A model generated the notes under the pieces. It ran no database searches and was not told the DNA's origin. It saw only the letters and a program-made list of their open reading frames with translations. Below are positions 22,248 through 35,084 of a stretch of 64,000 nucleotides of DNA, piece by piece; the stretch's first letter is position 1; each line of letters opens with the position of its first letter. The DNA is taken from contig NC_092672.1 of the NCBI RefSeq assembly GCF_964355755.1, positions 38,622,501-38,686,500 of the forward strand. Reading direction: 5' to 3'. Made by a program: the position numbers and the translations under genes. The stretch is from Antedon mediterranea. Lineage: Eukaryota > Echinodermata > Crinoidea > Comatulida > Antedonidae.

Positions 22248-25200
22248 TCAATCAAAGTGTGGTGGCCATGAACGTGATAGCTCCTCATGCTTTGATTCTG
22301 GTAACCATTCTTTTAAGGCTGCAATTAAATCTACAACAAATGGAAATATAATTGTTAAACATTATTAGCTATTTTCAGTAAATTTTTTATATAATGACTA
22401 GCAATGTTTTTCAGTGACCTTTACCCTCTTGTATATAAAAGGAAGCAAGTAAAGTTAGTTGTCTTTGAATAATAGTATGTTTATTATATTGTTAATGTTT
22501 CTCTACTGAACTACTTTGGAAATCAATGCTTTAGCACTGAAAGTGTCATTCAGTATAAAGACATAATAAATAAATTCTTATTTTATATCAAACTACTCAG
22601 TTTGAAGGTATTTACACCACATACGAAAGAATACAAAAGCCTAAATAGAATAAATGAATAATAACAACATGTGTCACCGAACGAAACTGTAACATGTTAT
22701 TACAACATTATTCTAATTGAAACCAAAGTAACAAAATGTGTCACTGAGTGAAACTGTAACATGTTATTACAACATTATTCTAATTGAAACCAAAGTAACA
22801 ACATGTGTCACTGAGTAAAACTGTAACATGTTATTACAACATTATTCTAATTGAAACCAAAGTAACAACATGTGTCACTGAGTGAAACTGTAACATGTTA
22901 TTACAACATTATTCTAATTGAAACCAAAGTAACAACATGTGTCACTGAGTGAAACTGTAACATGTTATTACAACATTATTCTAATTGAAACCAAAGTAAC
23001 AACATGTGTCACTGAGTAAAACTGTAACATGTTATTACAACATTATACTAATTGAAATCAAAATAACAACATGTGTCACTGAGTGAAACTGTAACATGTT
23101 ATTACAACATTATTCTAATTGAAACCAAAGTAACAACATGTGTCACTGAGTGAAACTGTAACATGTTATTACAACATTATTCTAATTGAAACCAAAGTAA
23201 CAACATGTGTCACTGAGTGAAACTGTAACATGTTATTACAACATTATTCTAATTGAAACCAAAGTAACAACATGTGTCACTGAGTAAAACTGTAACATGT
23301 TATTACAACATTATACTAATTGAAATCAAAATAACAACATGTGTCACTGAGTGAAACTGTAACATGTTATTACAACATTATTCTAATTGAAACCAAAGTA
23401 CACATGTTAAGACTTACAATGGTTATTTTCTTGACATGCTTGTATTAGTGTGTCTTTAGAGTCTACTCTCTTAATAGCTAAAGTATTTAGCATTGTTTGC
23501 GTTCTTGGCTGTAACCTATAAAAAACATAAATTGCTGTTAGTTATATCATTCATATAGAACTCTTTAATGTTATTGTTGTAACATGATCCTTTACAAGAG
23601 ATTTCAGAAATAATGGATACAGAAATGAGGCATAACTGCGTTCTTAGTTCCAATTGTATAATGACATTGTTCTTGCTGTTACACTTACAATTCTTGTCTC
23701 AAATTTCAAGGCTGAGAAGATTACAATTGCTAAGATGGAAATGACCTTTAATGTACTGAGTACAATATAAATATCTTAAGACACAGTAGAATAGAGTTTT
23801 ACATTAGTATATGATAAGTACATTACAGTTAGAAGGAAAATGGCAAAATTAGCACTGTGGTCATGTTACAAGAGTTGTCAAAATAATATAGATTATCTGA
23901 TAAAACCCCTAGAAAGTAGGAAGCCTTTTGCCTGAGTACAATATTAATATTCTAAGACACAGTAGAATAGAGTTTTACATTAGTACAGTAGGAACAACAA
24001 ACTACTTACTTGGCCCAAGTCTTAATCATAGTACTTGGAGGTGATAGTAAGCAAGAAGTGTACTTCTTAAGTTCAGAAAAAACCTAAATTATATATAAAA
24101 TAGTAAATATATTAATGTAAAATGTTTAATGCTTTTTATTAACCAATTATATTGAAACCCTGTTAATTAAAAAATCATTTATACATAATAAATGTATGTG
24201 ATCTTTTTCTTCTTCTGGTATCATGTCTGGTTGCAAACATTGATGCCCTTAGTTCTCTGATGCAGTTTAAATGAAATTGTTGTTGGTAAGCTGAGTGTTA
24301 TTGACTAATTTAAATGTTTTCATTTTAAAATCTACAATTAATGTCAGAATGAAGTACTGCTAGTATTTCATATATTTGTTTATTATACTTGCATACATTT
24401 TATAAATACAATTGAAAACTCACCTGGCCTTCCAAAAGAAAGCGAGCAAACCATTTGAATCTATCAGGTGATGGTGGAAATTCCAGCTCTTGGCTTGGAA
24501 GCTGCCATGCATTGCGTCCTTCAAAATATTCAAGATACTTATAATTTGAAAACATTTAATAAAAAGTAATACAACAATAGTCAACACATAGTTATACCTT
24601 TTAAAAACAAATTTTAATAAATAAATTACCAAATGTTGCAGTCCTGTGACATCGGACTGTGCCAGTGATTGGATCGTATCTTGGAGATGGTTTTTCTTGA
24701 GGTTTGGAGAAAGTGCAGAGTTGGGGTAGCAGCATTGCTAGCCAGCCTGGTTCAATAGCTATCACACCTGAAATATATGTAGATATTAAGTGAATCATTT
24801 ATATACATGATTCTGTTAGCATAATAAAATATAAAAAAATGATTTAGAGGTCAGATCAGGAATCTCTATGGAAACAGCTTTGATGACCTACATACCATGA
24901 CCATGCAGAACACTCAAGAAAACTTGAAATACTTTTATTTGATATGCTAGAAATCATTGCAGAAACAAGAAAATATGTTTGACTGCAAAATAAAATGCAT
25001 TCTGGGAAGTTTTTGTTCATAACACATATTCTACTCTTTCATGTATGAAATGCATTCTGGGTAAGATTGTAGAATTCATAACAATATACAACAAGTACAT
25101 AAACCTTTCATGAAATGCATTCTGGGAAGACATTGCAATGTACATATTCTAACCTTTCATGTATGGCTTTGTTGTTTCAATTATTTCCTGGTAAACTAGA

Positions 25201-28200
25201 AACTCTGGCAATTTACTAAACAGAACAGAATCGGGGTGAATGAAAATAGCACCCTCTATGCCAACGCACTGATAAGCATTTTTAGCTTCACGTTCTTGTG
25301 AATCAGGCATAAGTCTGTAAAGATGAAAACATTATTTTATGCAAAACAGTTTTTTTTTAAAGCAACTTCATTTTGGTGAAACAGAAAAGTAAAAATTCTA
25401 AAAAACTTACCTGGCTACATGGTTGCCAAGTCCTGATAATACAATTTCACGTAACATTTTTACCTATAAATAAAATAAAAATTAATAGAATAATTATTAA
25501 TAAAATACCAATCCTAGCTCTGGCTACACTATCAAGATAGTTGGAAAAAAAGTGTCTAAATATGGTAGTAATATTCCCAAATATGGTAGTGATATGACAT
25601 CATCATGTCCATATATGGGCACATCACATTTTTTGTCATATAAAGTTAGATAGTGTTTATAATTTGAAAGGATAGAAAAAAATTAAAAATAAATTGCTCA
25701 CCTGCAGGTCAGTTGGTGGGTTCATCTTAGGGTCAACAAATACACCACATTCAGGATTCACAGCATTAACTATACACAAAAATAGATTGAAATGACTTCC
25801 ATTGTTTCTTTACTGTACATTGTACATTAATATAGACATTACTTTTATATAATGCTTACCTGCATTAGTGAGAAGTCTTCTTAGTTTGCGTATCTCTACC
25901 ATAGCCTTATGTCTTAATCCATGTGCTAAACAGAAACCTTCTGTACAGCCCGAGTATTCAGTAGCTCCAACTGCACCCAACAACACCATTAGGTCACCAA
26001 ATTCAGCTGAAGATCCCTGAAAATAGCAATTGTAAATTTATCAGTGAAATGAACAATGGCCCTAAATGGAATTTATGTAAAAAAAATGCACACAGAATGA
26101 GATGTGCAATCTTTTGGCTTTGTACTGTATGTGTGTGATTTATTAAATTTAAATATATTTACCTTGCCTGCCCAAATCTGTTTATACTTTGATATTTTAG
26201 CTCTTTTTACTTTCAATGCCTCATTCTAGAAAAAAAAGAGAAAAAAAAGATTAGTCTTAACTACTCCCTGGCCTTAGTCTAGCTTAATTCAAACGCGTTA
26301 AATCATGTGTTTAACAAATAACTTACTCCATCTCTGCTTTCTCTCTGCCCTATATTTTGTTCAAATATTTCCTGAAACAGGAAGAAAAATGATACTATAA
26401 TAGAATGTTTAAATATCAGAAAGTTAACCAAAATATATAAATGTTCAGTAACTCAAATGTAATTTAACATGCACTCCTTACCCTAACAGTTAGGCCAGCT
26501 ACAAGAGCTATTATGTATGGTAGACAACCCTGCTGTTGGCCTAGTGAGATCATCTTGGCATAGCATGGAGCAACAGGGAAGGCAGCCATTGCCTTACCAA
26601 GTGGGGTTATCTTGCTTGTAAATGTTTCTGGGAATGTAAAAAAAAAACGGTTTCTTTGTAATGTATAAATAAAAAATGCAGACTAGTAACATACTTATAC
26701 TCATTTGATTTGTGGACATTTGTAATTTAAACTCACAAATCAGATAAACGTATGTTTTATAGGTTTTACAGTTAATTTACAAAATGCAAAACGAATTTAC
26801 CTGTTTTTGTGTCTCTGAACCGAATTGGTTTTTCTGGCTGAGTGAGGGCGCCAAGTAATATCAGATGTCGTTCAGCCGTCTTAAAAACAAGAATTTCAAT
26901 AGTGTGGAATAATGGAAATGAATATCCATAAAGTAGTAGTAAGTATAAAATAATTAATCTATTACGAATAATATGAAATTGCTTACCATCATGGATTCCA
27001 ACTCTGGCGGTGTAGGGAACGGAAAATTAACAACCTTATCTATCCCCATATCCTGTAATAGTAATCAATATACATTTCACAAACATTTTTATTTTATGGG
27101 AATTATTATTAATCTAAACAAAAAGAGAGAATAATATGCTGATTTTTGTAGAATCGATTGAATATGTATCAAGTGACTTACCTTCATTTGAAGAATAAGA
27201 TCATCCACTGGCTTTCGTGTGATCTCTGGTGAATCAAACTTTTCAAAGTCACTGTTAAAAACCGCTGATGAATACAGCCTAGAATAAACAACAAGAAAAA
27301 GGATTTTTCATCAAAATATATAGTTTTAATTTTAGTATGATGGTGCAGGTACATAAAAAGAGGATGAACACGTCTTACCTATAGCAATGCCCTGGTTCAG
27401 TTCTTCCTGCTCGACCTGACCTTTGATCAGCTGATGCTTTAGAAGTCCAGGTGATTTTGAATGATGACACACCAGTCACATTGTCATAGTAACGTTTTTT
27501 AACCTAAAATATACAGATTGTAAAAAGTCAATAATTACTGTTTTAGTGTGGAAACCTAATTGATTACACTGGTAAAGTAGTTGGCATATACTGTAGATAA
27601 GTTTATTGCAAAATTAGATTGGTTTAAACAAAGTTTCACTTACCCTTCCGGTGTCTACAACATATTTTACACCAGGAATGGTGAGTGAGGTTTCAGAGAC
27701 ATTGGTTGAGATAACACAAAGTCTAGTTCCTTCAGGGGCTGGCATGAACACCTTAGCTTGCTTTTGAGAGTGTAACAATGAGTACATAGGGAGCACATAC
27801 AAGGGGATTTCATCCTCAATTGATGGGTCCAATGCATCTTCCTAGAACAAATAAAAGACACTCTCATTCTTCAATTGACAAAAGCTCTGACTACACTATC
27901 AAACTTTATGTGACAAAAAAATATGATGTGCCCATATATGTTGATTTCCTGTCAAACTAGTTTTATAGTGTAGACAGAACTTTACAAATGGAGTATCATA
28001 AGCTTAAATAAATATTCCTTCAAGCTTTGAGTGGTATTGATGAGCTTACAAATTCATCATTATCAGATTCTTCACCACTTTCATTGCCGTCGTCATGGGC
28101 AACACCTTCATCAATTTCTTCACTTTTTTCCTCCTCAACCTCTTCTTCTTCATATGGCTGTGTTGAATAACTAGAGATTAACAAAGTAGAAAATGTATAT

Positions 28201-31200
28201 ATCTAAAAGAAAACTTATTCATTTCGTTTATTTATTTGACCTACATAAAATCAATATATTTAAAAAAGACAAAAAAACAAAAGCAACAAAGAGATGAAAA
28301 CATGCTGGGCAGGGCAGCTTAAACAAAATACATCGCTGTAACTCAAATGAGTCAGCTACCCCTCAAATTATTTTTTAAAACTTTTATTAAAATTTGTCAA
28401 TAAACTTTTTCCAATTGTCCAGGTAATGATAGCTATTTGATACTGGTCAATTGAAGGATCCTATTTATAAAATGAAATTGTGTACTATTGAACATTTTGT
28501 ACTGCTAACCTTAAGAAATACTAAAGATTAAATAACTATTTATTGATCATACTCACCTATCCAAATTTATGTGAGGTAATTTAGTTTTCTTAAATTGGAT
28601 ATCTTTTTTATTTTCAAGTTCTTCGTCTTCACCTGATGAGACATCTATAAAAAAACGTTACTGTTCCTTCACTTATGTATCATAACCCACTTAAAAACAT
28701 TAAATCATTTAACGTATATATATTTGTAGATTTATAAATCGATCAATATATTTACCTTTTTTTCTTCGTTTAAATTTGTTTAGTTCATATCGTGCCTTTA
28801 ATTTTCTACAAAGTGTGTTGACCTCTCCTTGCCCTGTCACAAATACCAGAATTCCACCAGGGGGTAAGGTTCGATGTATCTTCAAAATCTGGAAAACAAA
28901 ACAACAACCCAACAAGCTTTAAAAACAAACATTAAAAGTAGCTGAATGAAATGTATCTTTTGTGTTTCAGTATTGTGATGGTGACAAAATAAATACACTC
29001 AACTCAGTATCACTATACTTGATACAGGTAGGCCTATTCCCTGTACTTAGACTACAATCAGACCCAAAGGCTAATGTTTCTATGTATGTTAATTTTTAAT
29101 AACTGAAGTAAGGACTAAGGAGTACGCTCACCTTACGATATGCTTCAGCTACATAATTTTCCAGGGGTGTTTTCTTGTTAAAATGAATTGTAACTGGAAA
29201 CTGCCTTGAATCAATCTAAAAATATTTGAGAAAAAAGTAAATGCTACAATTACAAATCATATTCATTACTTCTTATATGATCAAATATTTTTATGATACA
29301 TTTAATAAAAAGAAGTAATATATTTGGGATAGTTGGAAGTCTTTCTATCATATATGTTTGTAAAGCTCTGTCTACACTATCAAACTTGACAAAAAAAGTG
29401 TGATCTGGCCAAATATGGTAGTGATATCCATATATGGGCACATCACATAAAGTTTGATAGTGGAGACAGAGCTTTCGTCAATAAAACTAAACTTGTGTCA
29501 TTAACCTTTATAACTGGAGGTGGTATCTTGAACAGAGATCTGTTTTCTGTAAAATCTTCAACCCTCAATGTTGCTGACATAACAATTAATTTTAGTGGAC
29601 ATTCTTTCTGCAATTTTAAAACACAAAGCACAATGGACAGATGTAACAAGTGCACAGCAATACAAAAATGTTTTTGTATGTATTACATTGAATAAATTCA
29701 TCTGGTTCCAAATAATATTTTTGTGGATTTTTACTTTTATGTTAAACCAAGACAACGAAAAGGAATAAAATTACCTTCGTGACGTTTCGCCGACAATCTG
29801 TCAGCTGCTTCAGACTAATGCCTGGGTTGGAATGGTCTGGTTTTTTGTAAGTGACGCTGAACAGCGCCACCAGCCGTCTGGTTGGTATTGACGGTAGAGC
29901 GTCTCCGCTGGCCGCCCTCCTGCTTCAACTTTTTCCAGCAAACTATCATATGTATGTGGGAGGTCATACCCACCAATGTCTCTGTTGATATTATGTGGTC
30001 TTTTTCTTATGCAGATAGATTCTTTTATTTTTCTTTTGTCTGTCTGTGCTTCTTTTTCAATAACTCTCGCATTCCAATTTGGAATATGGTCATTCCCTAT
30101 AGCGTGGTCAGTTATGGCTGACTTATGTAAAACCTTGGACGAAGAATTTCTATTAGCACGTGTTCTAACTACTTGGTTGTGTGTTGATACGTCTTTTTTA
30201 TGTTCCCCAATTCTTGTATTCAGTGCCCTTCCGGTCTCTCCTATATATACTTTCTCACAGTTTAGACAGTTCACTTCATATATAACCCCGCACATGTCTT
30301 CCGTTTTTATTCTATCTTTTGGGTGGACCAGTCCATTCTTTAATTTATTACTTGGAATGAAGAAAGTGTTCACTTTGTGCTTAGCAAAAGTGCGTCGAAT
30401 TCCGTGTATGTATGGGATACCTATGTGAGCTTTCATCTTCTCCATTTCCTTTCTTTGGCGTTCTTCTGGTTTGTTTTTTGACTTTTGTTCTTTTCTCTTG
30501 TTTACGACTCTGTCTACTGACCATTTTGGATAGTTACAAATTTTCAATGCTTTTCTAATGTGTTCCAACTCATGTTTTTTATCTTTCTCTTCACTAACAA
30601 TTGTGTCTGCTCTATTCACTAACGTGTTAACCACGCTTAGTTTGTGTTCTAAGGGATGATTAGAGTGGAAGTCCAAGTATTGGTTGGTGTGAGTTGGTTT
30701 TCGGTATACCTTGGTAGCGAGTGTTCCATCTTGTTTAATCGTGATAATCATGTCCAAGAATGGTATTTGTTTCTCTGACATTATTTCTGTGGTAAACTTG
30801 ATGTTGCCCGACGGGTCAATGCTATCAAGATGGCGATTGAGGGGGAGAGGTGCATCTTTATGGACAATGGCAAAAACATCTTCATTCCAAGTAATAAATT
30901 AAAGAATGGACTGGTCCACCCAAAAGATAGAATAAAAACGGAAGACATGTGCGGGGTTATATACGAAGTGAACTGTCTAAACTGTGAGAAAGTATATATA
31001 GGAGAGACCGGAAGGGCACTGAATACAAGAATTGGGGAACATAAAAAAGACGTATCAACACACAACCAAGTAGTTAGAACACGTGCTAATAGAAATTCTT
31101 CGTCCAAGGTTTTACATAAGTCAGCCATAACTGACCACGCTATAGGGAATGACCATATTCCAAATTGGAATGCGAGAGTTATTGAAAAAGAAGCACAGAC

Positions 31201-33832
31201 AGACAAAAGAAAAATAAAAGAATCTATCTGCATAAAAAAAAGACCACATAATATCAACAGAGACATTGGTGGGTATGACCTCCCACATACATATGATAGT
31301 TTGCTGGAAAAAGTTGAAGCAGGAGGGGGCCAGCGGAGACGCTCTACCGTCAATACCAACCAGACGGCTGGTGGCGCTGTTCAGCGTCACTTACAAAAAA
31401 CCAGACCATTCCAACCCAGGCATTAGTCTGAAGCAGCTGACAGATTGTCGGCGAAACGTCACGAAGGTAATTTTATTCCTTTTCGTTGTCTTGGTTTAAC
31501 ATAAAAGTAAAAATCCACAAAAATTTTTGTATGTACTTTTGTAATCTATATTTATAATTTATCTTTAAAATTTACCTTGGTTCTCAATGGAACAATCCTA
31601 GATAACAGACCAATTAGAATGTCTGTATAAACACTGCGTTCATGGGCTTCATCTATGATTATTGCTGAGTATTTAGTGAGAAGAAAATCCTACAAAAAGA
31701 AAGCAGAAACATAGATAATATATACAGTTGTGCCACTATAATGAATGACTTATATTAATTATTGATAAACTACCTTTTGAATTTCTTTTAACAGAACACC
31801 ATCTGTCATAAATTTCATTTCAGTTGCTTCAGTAACAGTTCCTTCATATCGAATTTGATAAGAAATCTTTCTAGAAAGACAAGAATTGAATTCTACATTA
31901 GTTAACAAATATAATAGCTTTGCTGTGTAATACACTTTGTCAAAAATATATCTTTAATTTGCATATGGTCAGTTGCTGTATATAAATTAGAGGTAAATTA
32001 CTTTTTTCCAAGGCCCATTTCCTTGCCCACTCTCTGAGACATGTTAACAGCTGCAACTCTTCTGGGCTCTGTTACACCAATCATTCCTTTCCTAAAAAAA
32101 AACAACAAAATACATGAAAGTGTGCATCAAGTATTGTTACAAAGATAGTATAGAACCCCTATAAAGAGAAACTGCCAGGACTCAACAAATAATAAGGGTG
32201 TCCATTGAATAGGGGTGTCCATTGAATAGGATGTTCACGGAATAGGGGATGTCCATTGAAAATGTGTGTCAATTGAATAGGGGTGTCCCAAAGAAGGTAT
32301 TCTATTGTGTACATGAAAATAAGCCTTACTTGGCAAAAGCAGCTTCATAGAGAAACTGTGGGACTTGAGTAGTCTTTCCGCTGCCTGTCTCACCACAAAT
32401 GATAACTACAGGGTTCTCAATGACAGCTTCCATGATCACCTGTTCCTCTGCCAAGATTGGAAGGGCTAAGCGTGCCTCCTGTAATAATCAACATGTACAT
32501 TTCATTCATATTTTCTTGAACATGGTTTATAAGTTTATTTTATTGACTCTCACCGTACGTTACAGTATTGTCATAAAACACAGAAAAAAACCAAAATATC
32601 TTGAACATGGAAAGGTAATTAATAACATTATTACTCTCCATTCCATCCATTTCCCATCTTGTTATCTAATAGCATTATTCATTGTTGATTTACTAATAGA
32701 TTTATAATATAAACAATGAGACCTGGATTTGTTGTGATCTTTTTACAGGAACAAAAACGGTAGGTTCATGTTTTGTGCTTGATGTTTTTACAATCATATC
32801 TTTAGTTGTTTCTTTTGCACTTGTTTTCTTTCCTTCTTCATGTGCTTTTTCCTGTTTATTTATCTGTTCATTTATTGTTTCTTTTTGATCATTATTCTCC
32901 AGTTTATCTCCAGTTATTTCTTTAGATGTATTACAGTATTTAGTTTGCGGTTCGTCTAATTCTGAATCACTCTCTGACTCGCTTGATTCTTCTGAGTATG
33001 TTTCCGCTTTCTTTGCCTGATCTTCACTTGACCATTTTCGTTTATTTGCTCCTTTGACACTGTTTATACATAATACACTGCTTCTTTTTACCTGGACATT
33101 TGTATCTCTGAAACACATAGAAATTAATTTGAAAAATGTATTTTCGATTATACATAATATAAAAGCCAGAATAGAAATATAAGTACTACAAAGTGACCCT
33201 AGAAGAGAGAATGGCTTTTGTGTTTAAAAAATAGGGGTGCGGTCAGGATGGGTGCGGTCAGGATGGGTGTGGTCGGGATGGGTGTGGTCGGGATAGGGTG
33301 TGTCTCAAAAGTCTACTGTACTTTTAATAATAATGCTTAATTTCTGCTGCCAACCTTTTAGTGACTTTTTGTCCAAGATGAGCAGTTGAGGCGAACAAGG
33401 CCATCTCTTCAGGTGAGGCTTGGTACTCTGCCAGTGATGCCAACACATCATTTCTCTGTGAATTAAATATAATTTTACAATTTTCATCAATATTATAATT
33501 TATAATATTAAAGTTAAATAGATAGAAAGCTAAACAATCCCATGTACCTTTTCCTTTTTTGCCTTTCGTTGTAACACCTTTTCTAGAATTTTTCGTTTCT
33601 TCTTGCTAAGTTTCTTCGACACAATCTTATCTTTAAATTTTTTGTGATCTGTTTTGGTCTTTTTTGAAGGTAGAACAAGGGGGTTACTTGCATCACAACC
33701 ACCGCCCTGATACCCTGATGTTGTCTGTACGTCGTTGATATTAACTTTTACATTGCTGCGGGCCTTTGAACTTGTTGTGTCATCGACAATCTGTCTAGCT
33801 TTGCTGTTAAATCTAGCTTTCGCTCGTCCCAT
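22248..33832 (-). CDS. DHX37: DEAH-box RNA helicase DHX37/Dhr1 (29 exons)
   Basis: Nucleolar helicase that in yeast (Dhr1) releases U3 snoRNA from pre-18S rRNA in the small-subunit processome (family knowledge). Exons in transcript order: 33832-33548, 33455-33355, 33107-32723, 32478-32330, 32091-32002, 31870-31774, 31689-31576, 29607-29506, 29215-29132, 28888-28756, 28644-28557, 28170-28050, 27841-27644, 27503-27379, 27278-27182, 27052-26987, 26879-26801, 26627-26482, 26371-26327, 26225-26163, 26016-25860, 25769-25702, 25463-25411, 25314-25154, 24767-24630, 24518-24424, 24083-24010, 23515-23418, 22330-22248. Phases all agree; total about 1164 aa (human 1157). Helicase motifs are [43 protein letters not shown] and QRSGRAGR. 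The N terminus is basic ([13 protein letters not shown]), exons 3 and 12 are acidic, and the C-terminal DHX37 domain is present. The exon 2 donor (GTTGGC) is the weakest junction. A Penelope-like element lies in intron 7. Confidence 0.97.
22664..23402. repeat. 67-bp minisatellite, about 11 copies, in the last DHX37 intron
   Basis: The unit contains 'acatgtgtcactgagtg', 'aactgtaacatgttatta' and 'attctaattgaaaccaaag' and repeats with a 67-bp period. Copies are nearly identical. The array ends about 15 bases beyond the splice donor of exon 23515-23418 (intron side), so it nearly touches the exon but does not contain it. Confidence 0.95.
24985..25165 (-). repeat. Degenerate triplication following a DHX37 splice donor
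   Basis: Three imperfect units of about 55-70 bases each carry 'aaatgcattctgggaag' or a close form, and each ends in a form of ctttcatg(tatg). The right-hand one includes the real end of exon 25314-25154 and its GTTAG donor. The two on the left are intronic copies of the exon end, one with the donor bases retained and one with them changed. Confidence 0.6.
25515..25662. mobile_element. CArG-box MITE, copy 6
   Basis: Left end AGCTCTGGCTACACTATC is slightly diverged and the right end 'taaagttagatagtg' is incomplete. Internal CCAAATATGG and CCATATATGG are intact. It lies in a DHX37 intron. Confidence 0.75.
27882..27983. mobile_element. CArG-box MITE, copy 7 (internally shortened)
   Basis: Both ends are present (AAGCTCTGACTACACTATC and TAGTGTAGACAGAACTTT). 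The middle is shortened and retains only CCATATATG. It lies in a DHX37 intron 41 bases from exon 27841-27644. Confidence 0.75.
29363..29474. mobile_element. CArG-box MITE, copy 8
   Basis: Both terminal repeats are present. Perfect boxes CCAAATATGG (29409-29418) and CCATATATGG (29428-29437) are intact. It ends about 30 bases from DHX37 exon 29607-29506, on the intron side. Confidence 0.85.
29683..31523. mobile_element. Penelope-like element: two 5'-truncated copies head to head, with GIY-YIG endonuclease
   Basis: A minus copy (30890 down to 29683) encodes the end of the reverse transcriptase ([19 protein letters not shown]) and a GIY-YIG endonuclease (GVIYEVNC then [18 protein letters not shown]). 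An inverted plus copy (about 30880 to 31523) encodes the same endonuclease. Reverse transcriptase plus GIY-YIG defines endonuclease-containing Penelope-like elements. The arms are nearly identical inverted repeats of about 640 bases and end in the same pLTR. A 12-bp direct repeat, tttttgtatgta, flanks the whole (29671-29682 and 31524-31535), so the pair inserted as one event. Both copies are 5'-truncated and lack most of the reverse transcriptase, so neither is autonomous. It lies in DHX37 intron 7 and lengthens it by 1.85 kb. Confidence 0.92.
32195..32300. repeat. Short degenerate repeat 'ggtgtccattgaatag'
   Basis: Four or five imperfect units of 16-28 bases lie in a DHX37 intron between exons 32478-32330 and 32091-32002. 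Confidence 0.6.
33232..33300. repeat. Short tandem repeat 'gggtgcggtcaggat'
   Basis: About four units of 15-16 bases (gggtgcggtcaggat then gggtgtggtcgggat) in DHX37 intron 2, starting about 55 bases beyond the exon 2 donor. Confidence 0.8.
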
Positions 33833-35084
33833 GTTATTATAAATATTAATCCTAATCCTATAATAATATATAAATATAATCAATTAAAGTAAAATATCAT
33901 TCTTGACTTGACATTTCAACATGAAAAGATTCATTAAACGGAATCAATCATTTATAGTAATTGATGTACAGAAAAAAAAATTAAATTATGTCAATCAATA
34001 CGTGTACACTAACAAAAAAAGGTTAACTTGGCTAGGCTAAAGCCTCAACTCATGGACCTCAAGAAGTTGCTCAGCTCACAGCCGTAGCGGTCCTGATCCA
34101 GCAGCAGGATTGTTTGATTTACAATGTGGGAGGAAGGTTGTGTGGCCTATCTAGGCCCTAGGTAGCCTACCGAACGGTAGCTTTCTTCTTTTCAGTTTAT
34201 TTTGTGGGTTTTTTTTGACAACATTTCTGAGATGAATTATAAATTTACTTTCAGCAATTTTTCTGTGTATCTATTACACTAGATTAAAAATTATTACCTT
34301 ATAAACGTGACACAACAATAAATAACACGTGTTTCATCTTGCAAAAATAAACATTGTGCAATCGTTTCCCCTATGTATAATGGACGAGTCTAAAATGATA
34401 ATTTCTGATTGGTCGCAACGAAACTATCCCATAATTCATAACTAAACAGGAACTGTTTTTTGAAACCGCCAGCAGCCTAGCTCTCTTCTGTTATTGTGTA
34501 GGTAGGCCTAGGCCTAGCATTAACTACTAGAAAGAACCTGTTTTAACTTTTACATCTTTTAAATTATTAAAGGTTATCATATTGTTTAATGATTGACAAA
34601 TATCTAGTTAAGTTAGTATGAGAAGTGGCCTAACTAGGTGAAATAATAGCTAGCGTACTCGACTCCTTTTGTTGGTTGGACGGTCGGTGGTCGCCCCCTC
34701 GCTCGCCCTGGTTGGCTGCTGTGTCTCAGCAGAATACAGACTAGGCCTAGGCTAGTGTTTCTGTATGTTGTGTGAGTGTATACTACTACCTGTCCGTGTT
34801 GGAAGTGTGTGTTACTACTACTAACTAGTACTACCTGGCCTTAAAGTTGTATTATACGTACCATTTGGAGGTGACTGAATTTGTAAAATTGTACTGTGTA
34901 TTTGAAGAGTGATACAGTAAATTATATTCCTCTCTATAGGCCATTTTTTTAAAAAAAGCATTAATTTTAGTTAGGTGTAGACTATCCAATTACTAGGCCT
35001 TTAATGACATAGTAATTGTAGACAAACACAGCAATGACATTAAATAAAGTGTGTATTTCTTTTTCAGGTTTGTGAAGAATAAAC
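33833..35084. promoter_or_regulatory. Shared divergent promoter region, DHX37 and PRR14-like gene
   Basis: About 1.25 kb separates the two start codons, which face away from each other. An inverted CCAAT word (GATTGGTCGC) lies near 34408. A CpG-richer stretch runs through 34650-34730. A good acceptor (ttctttttcag) at 35067 precedes the plus-strand start codon by 17 bases, so that gene has at least one upstream non-coding exon within this region. No TATA box stands out. Confidence 0.45.
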
